A stretch of 14,329 bases of DNA from Clostridia bacterium (GTDB lineage: Bacteria > Bacillota > Clostridia > Oscillospirales > Acutalibacteraceae): NCBI GenBank assembly GCA_900764115.1, contig CAAFMR010000389.1, forward strand, positions 1-14,329. Reading direction: 5' to 3'. Shown here piece by piece: positions 6,191 through 12,681 of this stretch. The first letter of the stretch is position 1; each line of letters starts with the position of its first letter. Position numbers and translations under genes: made by a program. The notes under the pieces are model-generated. The model made no database searches, was not told the DNA's origin, and worked only from the letters and a program-made list of their open reading frames with translations.

Positions 6191-7909
6191 CTACAGCACC
6201 GCCTGGGTCGCCGCCTGCAGGGCGGCATAAAAGCCGCCCTTTGCCATCAATTCTGCGTGGGTGCCCACCTCCCGCACCCCCTGCCGGTCGATATAGGCGA
6301 TCCGGTCGGCGTGGCGGATGGTGGACAGCCGATGGGCGATGATGAGGGTAGTGCGTCCCTTGGACAGCTCCTCAAAGGCGGACTGAATATGCGCTTCCGT
6401 GACCGTATCCAGCGCCGAGGTCGCCTCATCCAGCAGCAGAATGGCGGGGTTCTTGAGGAAAATCCGGGCGATGCTCACCCGCTGCTTTTGCCCGCCGGAG
6501 AGCATAATCCCCCGCTCCCCTACATAGGTCTGGTAGCCGTCGGGCAGCGCCATAATATCGGCGTGAATCTCCGCCTTTTTCGCCGCCTCGATGACCTCCT
6601 CGTCGGTGGCATCCAGCCGTCCGTAGCGAATATTCTCCATCACCGTGCCGGCAAAGATCATCACATCCTGCTGCACAATGCCCACCTGCCCCCGCAGGGA
6701 GCGCAGGGTCACCTGCCGGATATCCTGCCCATCGATGGTGATGCTGCCACCGGTCAGCTCATAGAACCGGGGAATGAGATGGCACAGGGTGGTCTTGCCG
6801 CCGCCGCTGGGGCCCACCAGCGCCAGCGTTTTCCCCGCCGGAATATCCAGCGAGACATCCCGCAGCACCTCCACCCCCTCGGTATAGTGGAAACACACAT
6901 CCTGCAGCACAATGTGTCCCGCAGTACAGCAGAGCGGCTGAGCGTCGGGGGCGTCGGTAATCTCCGGCTCCTCCGCCATCAGCTCCTGGAACCGACGGAA
7001 CCCCGCCATTCCGGTGGTATACTGCTCCACAAAATTCGCCAGCTTGCGGATGGGGGTCAGAAAGCTGGCAATGTACATGGTAAACACCAGCAGGTCGACA
7101 TATTGGAGCTTGCCGTCGATAATCAGCAGCCCGCCGGCGGCGATCACCGCCACATTCATCAGGTTGGTCAGCACATCGTTTCCGGCACCGAAAATGCCCA
7201 TCTGCTTATAAAAGCTCCGGCGAGCGACACGGTATTGCTCGCTGCCCGCCTGAAACCGCTCCCGCTCATAGGACTCGTTGGTGAACGCTTTGGCGGTGCG
7301 GATGCCGGAGATACTGCTCTCAATACCGGTGTTGATGACGGCGATCTTCTCCTTCACCGCCCGGCTGGCGGCGCCCATATGGGTGCGCCGCAGCACGGTG
7401 AAACCAATAAGCAGCGGCACCAGCAGCGTGATCACCAGCGCCAGCTCCCACCGAATGGTGAACATCACAATGAGAGAACCGGTCAGCGTCACAAAGGAAA
7501 TGAACAGATCCTCCGGGCCGTGGTGCGCCAGCTCCACCACCTCAAACAGGTCGCTCACCACCCGGCTCATCAGCGAACCGGTACGGTGGGTATCGTAAAA
7601 CCGGAAGGACAAGCTCTGCAAATGGCGGAACAGATCCCGCCGCATATCCGTTTCAATGAACACCCCCAGCAGATGTCCCCAATAGGTGACGACGAATTGC
7701 AGCGCCCCTTTCAGCAGATACGCCCCCACCAAAATCCCCATCCACACGAAAAAGGTGCGGTAAGCGCCCCGGGGCAGGAGGGTGTTGAGGGCATATTTGG
7801 ACACCAACGGATACGCCAGATCCACCAGCGAGATGCACAGAGCACACGCCAGATCCATCAGAAACCAAGCCAGATAGGGCTTGTAATATTGGGCAAATTT
7901 TTTCAGCAT
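6191..7909 (-). CDS. ABC exporter, fused membrane and ATPase domains (MsbA/LmrA-like half transporter)
   Basis: A 572-residue type IV ABC half-transporter. Six transmembrane helices occupy roughly residues 10-310, with the intracellular-loop motif around FRFYDTHRTGSLMSRVVSD (105-125). The ATPase domain follows: Walker A GPSGGGKTT (366-374), signature LSGGQ (470-474), Walker B ILLLDEA (490-496), SALD D-loop and the histidine of IIAHRLST. It probably works as a homodimer, since no partner half-transporter gene adjoins. Its substrate (drug, lipid or peptide) cannot be read from the sequence; no N-terminal peptidase domain is present. I chose ATG 7909. A GTG at 7924 would add five residues but overlaps the AAGGGAG Shine-Dalgarno site (7924-7930), so it cannot use it. 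The gene has its own strong promoter upstream. Confidence 0.9.
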   Translation of the reverse strand: MLKKFAQYYKPYLAWFLMDLACALCISLVDLAYPLVSKYALNTLLPRGAYRTFFVWMGILVGAYLLKGALQFVVTYWGHLLGVFIETDMRRDLFRHLQSLSFRFYDTHRTGSLMSRVVSDLFEVVELAHHGPEDLFISFVTLTGSLIVMFTIRWELALVITLLVPLLIGFTVLRRTHMGAASRAVKEKIAVINTGIESSISGIRTAKAFTNESYERERFQAGSEQYRVARRSFYKQMGIFGAGNDVLTNLMNVAVIAAGGLLIIDGKLQYVDLLVFTMYIASFLTPIRKLANFVEQYTTGMAGFRRFQELMAEEPEITDAPDAQPLCCTAGHIVLQDVCFHYTEGVEVLRDVSLDIPAGKTLALVGPSGGGKTTLCHLIPRFYELTGGSITIDGQDIRQVTLRSLRGQVGIVQQDVMIFAGTVMENIRYGRLDATDEEVIEAAKKAEIHADIMALPDGYQTYVGERGIMLSGGQKQRVSIARIFLKNPAILLLDEATSALDTVTEAHIQSAFEELSKGRTTLIIAHRLSTIRHADRIAYIDRQGVREVGTHAELMAKGGFYAALQAATQAVL

Positions 7910-7944
7910 ACAGGTATTTTTCACTCCCTTGGTTTTTCACCCTT

Positions 7945-7973
7945 AGTATACACACTTTTGCTCCGATTTGCAA
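7945..7973 (-). promoter_or_regulatory. Sigma-A promoter of the ABC exporter
   Basis: On the minus strand: -35 TTGCAA (7968-7973), a 17-base spacer, -10 TATACT (7945-7950). The predicted transcript starts near 7938, leaving a leader of about 29 bases to ATG 7909. Confidence 0.8.
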
Positions 7974-7976
7974 GAG

Positions 7977-8006
7977 AAAAGACGGACACACCCGTGTCCG
8001 TCTTTT
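7977..8006. terminator. Strong hairpin terminator of the lipoprotein gene
   Basis: A perfect 13-base stem: AAAAGACGGACAC (7977-7989) with GTGTCCGTCTTTT (7994-8006) and a four-base loop. It lies eight bases beyond the stop of the minus-strand lipoprotein gene and has T-runs on both strands. It separates that gene from the exporter promoter, whose -35 box ends four bases away. Confidence 0.88.
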
Positions 8007-8014
8007 GGGCATCC

Positions 8015-9331
8015 TTACGGGTGCGCCGCCAGCCCCACGCTCTGCCGCAGCCGCCCGACGCCCCACAAAAACCAGATCGCCTGCTCCCCGTTACCGCAAT
8101 CCACCAGCTTCCAGCCGCTGCCGGCAGGGGTCATCCATTCCATATAGATATCCCTTGTATGATATTTCTCCAGAAACCGCAGGCTTTCCAGCGCGTGGGC
8201 ATAGTCCTCCTGGCGGGCGGCAGCCGCCAGATCCCAGCCCACACTTTTCCCCAATATGCGGTTTTTCACCGTACCGTCGGCAACGCATTCCACCGCCAGA
8301 TATCCGCCCGTCGGGGCAGTCTGCCACAGCCGCTGCCGGGTATACGCCACGGTATTCTCCCAGATGGCGGCGTCGATCCGGTCGGCAAAGGGGGTCAGGC
8401 AGATCCAGCTGACCCCCTGCTCCGGGGTATAGCGCCCGCCGTCCTGATACCGCAGCTCCCAAAAGACGGGATTGCCGTCCGCCGTATGGGTGAGCTGCTG
8501 CCGCAGCCCGGTGCGCAGGGCGGCGGCGGTCTCCCGCCACCGGACGGTATCCGCCGCCTGTCCCCGGCGCTCCGCCACCGCCGCCAGCTCCTCCAGCGCC
8601 GCCAGCACAAAGCTGTTGGTCAGCAAATCGTAGGCGTCCGGATAGTCGGTGCCGTTCCGCATCCGGGAGTGGGTCAGCCGCCGGTTGCGCATCAGCGACA
8701 GCTCCCGGTTGAAATAGGTATCGCTGCAAAAGGCGTCCGCCTCCCGCTTCATCAAATCGTAAGTTTCGCCGTAAAAGCCATCATCCCCGGCGGCGGCGAT
8801 ATACTGCGCCCACCCCAGCACGAAATGCGCCCGTCCATCCAGCTCGTCCTCCTGGCGCACCGTGCCGTCGGCAGCGATGGTAAAGGGCAGATAGGGCAGA
8901 CTTTTTTGCCGCACCGTGTCGGTGACGAACCGCAGCGCCCTGCCGGCGGCAGCGGTCTCCCCCGTCTCCACCGCCAAAATGGCGAACGCCCCGACGGAAC
9001 GGACATATTCCCCCTTATACCGCCCGGTCAGGGATTCCTGCAAAAAGCCATTCTCCTGCAGCCGCCCGAAAATGCTGTTCCAGGTGGCACGATAGACCGT
9101 CGCCACCCGCCCCCCGGTCAGCAGCGCTGCCACCTCCTCCCGCTCGGGAGGAACCGGTGTGGTGGTCGTGGGGGCAGTGGTGGTCGTGGGGGCAGCGGTG
9201 GTCGTTGTCGTGGCAGGAGGCGCCGAAGGAGCGGACGAATCCGGAGCAGGCGCTCCGCCGCAGCCGCCCAGCGCTGCCAGCAGCAGCGCCGCCGCCAGCC
9301 AGCCCGCCAGCCGTCGAGAGGTATGTGTCAT
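8015..9331 (-). CDS. Lipoprotein with Thr-rich linker and helical (six-hairpin glycosidase-like) domain
   Basis: A 438-residue secreted lipoprotein. The N-terminus is a lipoprotein signal peptide: basic MTHTSRR, a hydrophobic core, then lipobox LGGC with lipidated C24. A Thr/Pro/Ala linker (about 31-62, runs of T4-T5) leads to a domain of some 370 residues rich in long amphipathic helices. That domain has many aromatic and acidic residues, such as YDLLTNSFVLAALEEL and VFWELRYQDGG. The helix-and-loop pattern resembles the (alpha/alpha)6 six-hairpin glycosidase fold, but I recognise no specific family and assign no activity. I chose ATG 9331, which begins the signal peptide and has AAAGGA (9345-9350) 13 bases upstream. 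ATG 9343 would sit on top of that site, and longer starts lack a signal peptide. The gene has its own promoter and terminator and is divergent from an SGNH hydrolase with a similar linker, suggesting related surface roles. Confidence 0.75.
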   Translation of the reverse strand: MTHTSRRLAGWLAAALLLAALGGCGGAPAPDSSAPSAPPATTTTTAAPTTTTAPTTTTPVPPEREEVAALLTGGRVATVYRATWNSIFGRLQENGFLQESLTGRYKGEYVRSVGAFAILAVETGETAAAGRALRFVTDTVRQKSLPYLPFTIAADGTVRQEDELDGRAHFVLGWAQYIAAAGDDGFYGETYDLMKREADAFCSDTYFNRELSLMRNRRLTHSRMRNGTDYPDAYDLLTNSFVLAALEELAAVAERRGQAADTVRWRETAAALRTGLRQQLTHTADGNPVFWELRYQDGGRYTPEQGVSWICLTPFADRIDAAIWENTVAYTRQRLWQTAPTGGYLAVECVADGTVKNRILGKSVGWDLAAAARQEDYAHALESLRFLEKYHTRDIYMEWMTPAGSGWKLVDCGNGEQAIWFLWGVGRLRQSVGLAAHP

Positions 9332-9365
9332 AGAAACAGCCATCCTTTCCGTTGCGTATGAGGTT

Positions 9366-9394
9366 AGTATACCATAGGAAAGCGAGAAGTTCAA
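9366..9394 (-). promoter_or_regulatory. Extended -10 sigma-A promoter of the lipoprotein gene
   Basis: On the minus strand: -35 TTGAAC (9389-9394), a 17-base spacer ending in TGG, -10 TATACT (9366-9371). The TGn just before the -10 makes it an extended promoter. The leader to the ATG at 9331 is about 28 bases. Confidence 0.82.
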
Positions 9395-9443
9395 CCGGGC
9401 GCACGCGAAGATTGTACATATCGGAGTTTCTACCGTGCGCCGG
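9395..9443. repeat. Inverted repeat abutting the lipoprotein promoter
   Basis: GGCGCACG (9398-9405) matches its reverse complement CGTGCGCC (9434-9441). With one bulged G at 9397 the match extends to CC/GG at 9395-9396 and 9442-9443, with 28 bases between the arms. It lies immediately upstream of the -35 box of the lipoprotein promoter, where an activator or repressor could bind. Confidence 0.4.
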
Positions 9444-9546
9444 CAGCCTACCGACGGCACACCCCACGGAAACCCCTCCGCATTGCCGGAATATCTCTCA
9501 TTATCGTGGTATTTCTGTCGTTTTTTCGCACATTTTGGCTTTCCTG

Positions 9547-9574
9547 TTGACAAAATTCCTTCCGCTCATATAAT
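9547..9574 (+). promoter_or_regulatory. Consensus sigma-A promoter of the SGNH hydrolase gene
   Basis: Perfect -35 TTGACA (9547-9552) and perfect -10 TATAAT (9569-9574) with a 16-base spacer. The predicted leader before ATG 9613 is about 32 bases. Confidence 0.9.
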
Positions 9575-9612
9575 CAAATGTGTAGATTTGAACCAAAACG
9601 GAGGAGCTGGCT

Positions 9613-11085
9613 ATGAAATTTCATCGGATTGCGGCAGCGGCATTGAGTTGTGTGATCGCTGCAGGAGCCTTGGCGTACACCGCCATCCCGGCGGCAGCCG
9701 CCGGAGAAAAGCTGGTATGCGTGGGGGACTCCATCACCGAAGGCATCCACTTCCCTAATCCGGGCAGCTGGAGCACCGCCACCTTTCCCAACTGCTATCC
9801 CAAGCTGGTGGCGGATAAATTAGGGGCGACCCTCTACAATGCGGGCATCAGCGGTGCCGCCACTGTAGGCGCCGACCGGGTCGGAAACGGCGATAAAGTT
9901 GATGGCTGGATCAACCATACCCGCAAGACGGACAAAATCCAGTATTGCGACATTCTCACCATCATGCTGGGCACCAACGACGCCCCCACCTGGAACGCCC
10001 GCAAGGCGTTATACAAAGAGTGCTACACAGACATTGTGAATGCCTATCGGGCGAAAAATCCCAATCTGAAGCTGTATGTGTTGACCTCCCCCTACACGCC
10101 CAATACGCAGTATACAGCGCTGGAGCGGGAGATCGTACCCCTGCAAAAGCAGCTGGCGCAAGAGCTGGGCGGCACGGTCATTGATGTATATATGTATACC
10201 AAAGCCTATACCCTTGCCCATGGAGAGGCGGCGTTTATCGATGAGATTGACACTGCTCTGGGGCTGCGGGTGCACCCCGGCGAGAACGGGCACAAGGTCA
10301 TAGCGGACATCGTGTATGCGGGCATCACCGGCACGCCGGTGCCGGACTATATCGCCGCCACGACCACAACCACCACCACGACCACCAAGCGCCCGACCAC
10401 CACCACGACAACCACCAAGCGCCCCACGACGACCACCACTACGGCGGCATCCGCCCCGGGCACCACTGTCGCCTCGGATAAAACCATCGCCGCCAAGCCC
10501 ACCCGGGTGCCGGTGACCCGCCCCACATTGTCGGAGGAGCAGCGGCAGGCGCTGCTGGACACCACCGGCGAACAAAAGGTAGCGGCGCAATCCGGGCTGA
10601 CGCTGCTGGCGGAGAGCGGCACCTTCGCGGAAGGGTCGACAGTCTCCATTACCGTCAAGCCCAATAAAACCGAGTCGGCGGCGCTGAACCGGGCGCTGAC
10701 AACCTTTCAGGGCGTCGGGCAATATATCCCGTATATCCTCACCGCCGACAGCCAGCCTGCCGGCACCGTCAAGGCGGTGTTCCGCATCCCGTCGGAGTAC
10801 GATCCGTCAAAAACAGCACTGCTGTATGTATCCCCGGAGGGGAAAGCCGAGCTGCTGCCTACCGTGCTGGATGAGGAAGCCGGAACCGTTACGGCGGCGC
10901 TGACGCATTTCAGCCTGTATGTGCTGGTGGAGGGGGATCTGACCGTGTCCGCCGCAACAGAACAGCCTGCGTCTGCCGGATTCCCTCTGTGGGGATGGAT
11001 CGCTCTGGGCGGCGGTGCGCTGGCGGTTGCCGCTGCGCTCACCGTCGTGCTGGTGCTGCGCCGCAAGAAATCCGGCAACGCCTGA
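9613..11085 (+). CDS. Secreted, membrane-anchored SGNH/GDSL hydrolase with Thr-rich linker
   Basis: A 490-residue surface protein. Residues 1-30 are a Sec signal peptide ending in AAAA. An SGNH/GDSL hydrolase domain spans about 33-245: block I GDSIT (nucleophile S40), block II NAGISG (G78), block III GTND (N122) and block V HPGENGH (H221). The usual DxxH aspartate is not in place, since the residue three before H221 is leucine; D213 or E211 might substitute. A linker with threonine runs of 9, 7 and 6 separated by KRP follows (about 250-282). Then comes a beta-sandwich-like region (about 325-450) ending in ALTHFSLYVLVE, and a C-terminal transmembrane helix with an RRKK tail but no LPxTG. It probably removes ester groups from polysaccharide or peptidoglycan; the substrate is unknown. 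GGAGGAG (9600-9606) fixes the start. Confidence 0.88.
   Translation: MKFHRIAAAALSCVIAAGALAYTAIPAAAAGEKLVCVGDSITEGIHFPNPGSWSTATFPNCYPKLVADKLGATLYNAGISGAATVGADRVGNGDKVDGWINHTRKTDKIQYCDILTIMLGTNDAPTWNARKALYKECYTDIVNAYRAKNPNLKLYVLTSPYTPNTQYTALEREIVPLQKQLAQELGGTVIDVYMYTKAYTLAHGEAAFIDEIDTALGLRVHPGENGHKVIADIVYAGITGTPVPDYIAATTTTTTTTTKRPTTTTTTTKRPTTTTTTAASAPGTTVASDKTIAAKPTRVPVTRPTLSEEQRQALLDTTGEQKVAAQSGLTLLAESGTFAEGSTVSITVKPNKTESAALNRALTTFQGVGQYIPYILTADSQPAGTVKAVFRIPSEYDPSKTALLYVSPEGKAELLPTVLDEEAGTVTAALTHFSLYVLVEGDLTVSAATEQPASAGFPLWGWIALGGGALAVAAALTVVLVLRRKKSGNA
10360..10443 (+). repeat. Low-complexity threonine-codon repeat
   Basis: ACN codons repeat almost without interruption, with two AAG-CGC-CC(G/C) units (Lys-Arg-Pro) dividing them into runs of 9, 7 and 6 threonines. 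This is coding repeat within the hydrolase linker, not a separate element. Codon choice varies (ACC, ACG, ACA, ACT), so it is not a simple microsatellite. Such linkers are often O-glycosylated in secreted bacterial enzymes. Confidence 0.8.
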
Positions 11086-11126
11086 GCGCGTTTGTTGACA
11101 CCGCTCCTTTGACCGATATTGCAGAA

Positions 11127-11162
11127 AAGCCCGCCCGATTCCTTTGGAAATCGGGCGGGCTT
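11127..11162. terminator. Bidirectional terminator between the SGNH hydrolase and histidine kinase genes
   Basis: A 14-base stem: AAGCCCGCCCGATT (11127-11140) with AATCGGGCGGGCTT (11149-11162), around an eight-base loop. The plus-strand side continues with an AT-rich stretch (ATATATTATA). The minus-strand side continues with TTTTCTGC. It lies five bases beyond the kinase stop and about 40 bases beyond the hydrolase stop. Confidence 0.83.
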
Positions 11163-11167
11163 ATATA

Positions 11168-11986
11168 TTATACGGAACCGACAGCGCCGCTGATTGCCTG
11201 CTGGTGCGTGCGGCAGTATACCGACGCATAAAACATACCGTCCTTCGCCTCAAAGCGGCACACGCCGCCACGCTGCCCGACGATGCTTCTGACCGACTGT
11301 GTGCCCAGCCCCAGCCCGCTGTGCTTGGTTGACCGCAATCCGCCGTCGCCCGTATAGGAGAGCGTCCCGGTATAGGTGTTGTCCACCGTGATGCATAGGG
11401 CACCGCCCTCGGTGGTTGCCTGAATCCGTATGATCCGCTCCCCGGAGCGCTCCGCCTTGCAGGCAGCCAGCGCATTTTCAATCAGATTTCCCAGCAGCAC
11501 CGAAATATCCGTATCGGGAATACCAGCATTCTTCGGAATACGCGTCTTCACGATATAGTCGATGTGCTCATTCTTCGCCTGCTGCGCAAAATACAGCAGC
11601 ACGGCGTTGGCGGCGTCATTTTCGCAGAATTGCACCAGGGAGTCGTCCGGCAACCGCATACCGTATTCATCCAAATAGGTTTTCAGCGCCCCATAATCCC
11701 CGGCATTCCGATATTCCTGCATCAGCAGGATATGATGGCGGACATCGTGCGTTGCCCGCCGCGCGTCGTCCATCTTCTCCCGCAGATTTTCGTATTGCAC
11801 CGCCTGCATCGTGAGCTGATGGTTTTTCTCCTGCAGCGCCAACGATTTATTTTTTTCCAGCACCAGCCGGATCACCACATAATAAATGAGAATCGCGCCT
11901 ACATTCACCACGAACAGAAACAGCGTGTTTTTCGGGCGCAGAGCGATCTCCAGCCCGCTGCGGAAAACATTGCCGTAAAAAGCATA
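11168..11986 (-). pseudogene. N-terminally truncated GHKL-type sensor histidine kinase (AgrC-like remnant)
   Basis: The frame encodes one transmembrane helix (NTLFLFVVNVGAILIYYVV), a coiled coil, the phosphoacceptor region RRATHDVRHH, the N box NLIENALAA and the G box GLGLGTQSV. This is the catalytic half of an AgrC/GHKL sensor kinase. Such kinases normally start with five or more further helices that sense a peptide; here they are missing. Kinase-like sequence begins right after an in-frame TAG (11987-11989). The first usable start inside is a GTG at 11911 (giving 247 residues), which has no Shine-Dalgarno site. Directly upstream, in another frame, is the response regulator, which breaks off at the same point. 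The simplest reading is one deletion that fused the two genes. If made, the fragment could still bind ATP but would lack a sensor. Confidence 0.75.
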
Positions 11987-12497
11987 CTACCACATCCCCC
12001 AGACTCGCCCGCACGCGGATGCTCTTGCCCCGCCGGCAATGCAGCGTCACATAATGCGCCGCGCTGTCCGCATAAACAATATCCCGCAGCACCGCCGCCG
12101 TGCCGTCCGGCAGCTGCACCGTCCGCGCCTGCTCCAGCTGCGCCAGGTCGATGCGGTCCAGCATCACCTTCACCCGCCCCTTTTCCAGAGGCTTGTGCAG
12201 ATAATAACAGGCGTTCACCTCATAGCTCTCGCTGGCAAACTCGTTGCTGGTGGTGCAAAACACGAGCTTCACCTCCCGGTCGGAGCGGCGTATTTCCCGC
12301 GCCACATCCATGCCGGTAACTCCGCCCATAAAAATGTCCAGAATCACCCGATCGCACATCCCCGGCGTCCACGCAGCCAAAAACGCCTCGCCGCTGGGGT
12401 AATGCAGCCATTCGCACGAACCGGCAAGCACTGCATCCATATATTCCATCAGACGGTCGGACAGTTGCCTGTCATCATCCACGATGGCGATTTTCAT
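11847..12497 (-). CDS. Response regulator with receiver domain and truncated LytTR DNA-binding domain
   Basis: The receiver domain (1-118) has all key residues: acidic pair D7-D8, phosphorylated D54 (VILD), T82/T83 (FCTTS) and K102 (HKPLEKG). A LytTR domain starts near residue 130 (RDIVYADSAAHYVTLHCRRGKSIRVRASL) but breaks off at about residue 170. The last 46 residues are an out-of-frame reading of the following kinase gene and look like no domain. Intact relatives run about 235-250 residues. The C-terminal half of LytTR, with its conserved RCHRS-like strand and helix, is absent, so DNA binding is probably lost. ATG 12497 has GAAGGA (12509-12514) 11 bases upstream. LytTR regulators paired with GHKL kinases usually control quorum, bacteriocin or surface genes; here the target is unknown. 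It could be called a pseudogene. Confidence 0.72.
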   Translation of the reverse strand: MKIAIVDDDRQLSDRLMEYMDAVLAGSCEWLHYPSGEAFLAAWTPGMCDRVILDIFMGGVTGMDVAREIRRSDREVKLVFCTTSNEFASESYEVNACYYLHKPLEKGRVKVMLDRIDLAQLEQARTVQLPDGTAAVLRDIVYADSAAHYVTLHCRRGKSIRVRASLGDVVVCFLRQCFPQRAGDRSAPEKHAVSVRGECRRDSHLLCGDPAGAGKK

Positions 12498-12543
12498 GTC
12501 AAAGGCTGTCCTTCAGGGCACACGTATCGGCTCTCCTGCACCC

Positions 12544-12549
12544 ATTATA
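12544..12549 (-). promoter_or_regulatory. -10 box upstream of the response regulator gene
   Basis: A perfect TATAAT on the minus strand lies 47 bases before the regulator start. The best -35-like sequence, CTGCAA (12569-12574), is 19 bases away, so the promoter looks activator-dependent or weak. Confidence 0.45.
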
Positions 12550-12615
12550 CTACAAAAACAACGGTAGTTTGCAGGCGTTTTCCCGGGAAAGGGCACGGGG
12601 GTGCCGCGCAGCCAT

Positions 12616-12662
12616 CGATAAAATCGGCGCCCCGGCTTTTTTCGGAAAAAGCCGGGGCGCCG
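12616..12662 (-). terminator. Strong terminator of the four-helix membrane protein gene
   Basis: A 17-base stem (12625-12641 with 12646-12662; arms CGGCGCCCCGGCTTTTT and its complement) around a TCGG loop, continuing on the minus strand as ATTTTATCG. It begins 19 bases beyond the stop of the minus-strand gene, and separates it from the two-component locus. Confidence 0.85.
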
Positions 12663-12681
12663 GTAGGTTTTTACACGATGA

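Noticed and set aside
7910-7924. GTG 7924 as the start of the ABC exporter
   Set aside because: It overlaps the only Shine-Dalgarno site; ATG 7909 leaves that site upstream and starts at the conserved part of the protein.
6029-9361. A 1110-codon open frame on the plus strand opposite the ABC exporter and lipoprotein genes
   Set aside because: It is a high-GC antisense shadow. Its product is rich in His, Gln, Arg and Pro with no domain, while the opposite strand encodes an ABC exporter with all motifs and a lipoprotein with a signal peptide.
9332-9553. An N-terminal extension of the lipoprotein up to 9553
   Set aside because: The extension would cover the promoter and Shine-Dalgarno site and bury the signal peptide internally.
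10360-10443. Regular ACN repeats resembling a short tandem array or CRISPR-like repeat
   Set aside because: They are in-frame threonine codons of a linker, vary at the third base, and have no spacer structure.
12557-12565. A LytTR binding-site-like sequence ACCGTTGTT near the regulator promoter
   Set aside because: It matches the AgrA-type consensus poorly and stands alone, whereas real sites come as spaced direct repeats.
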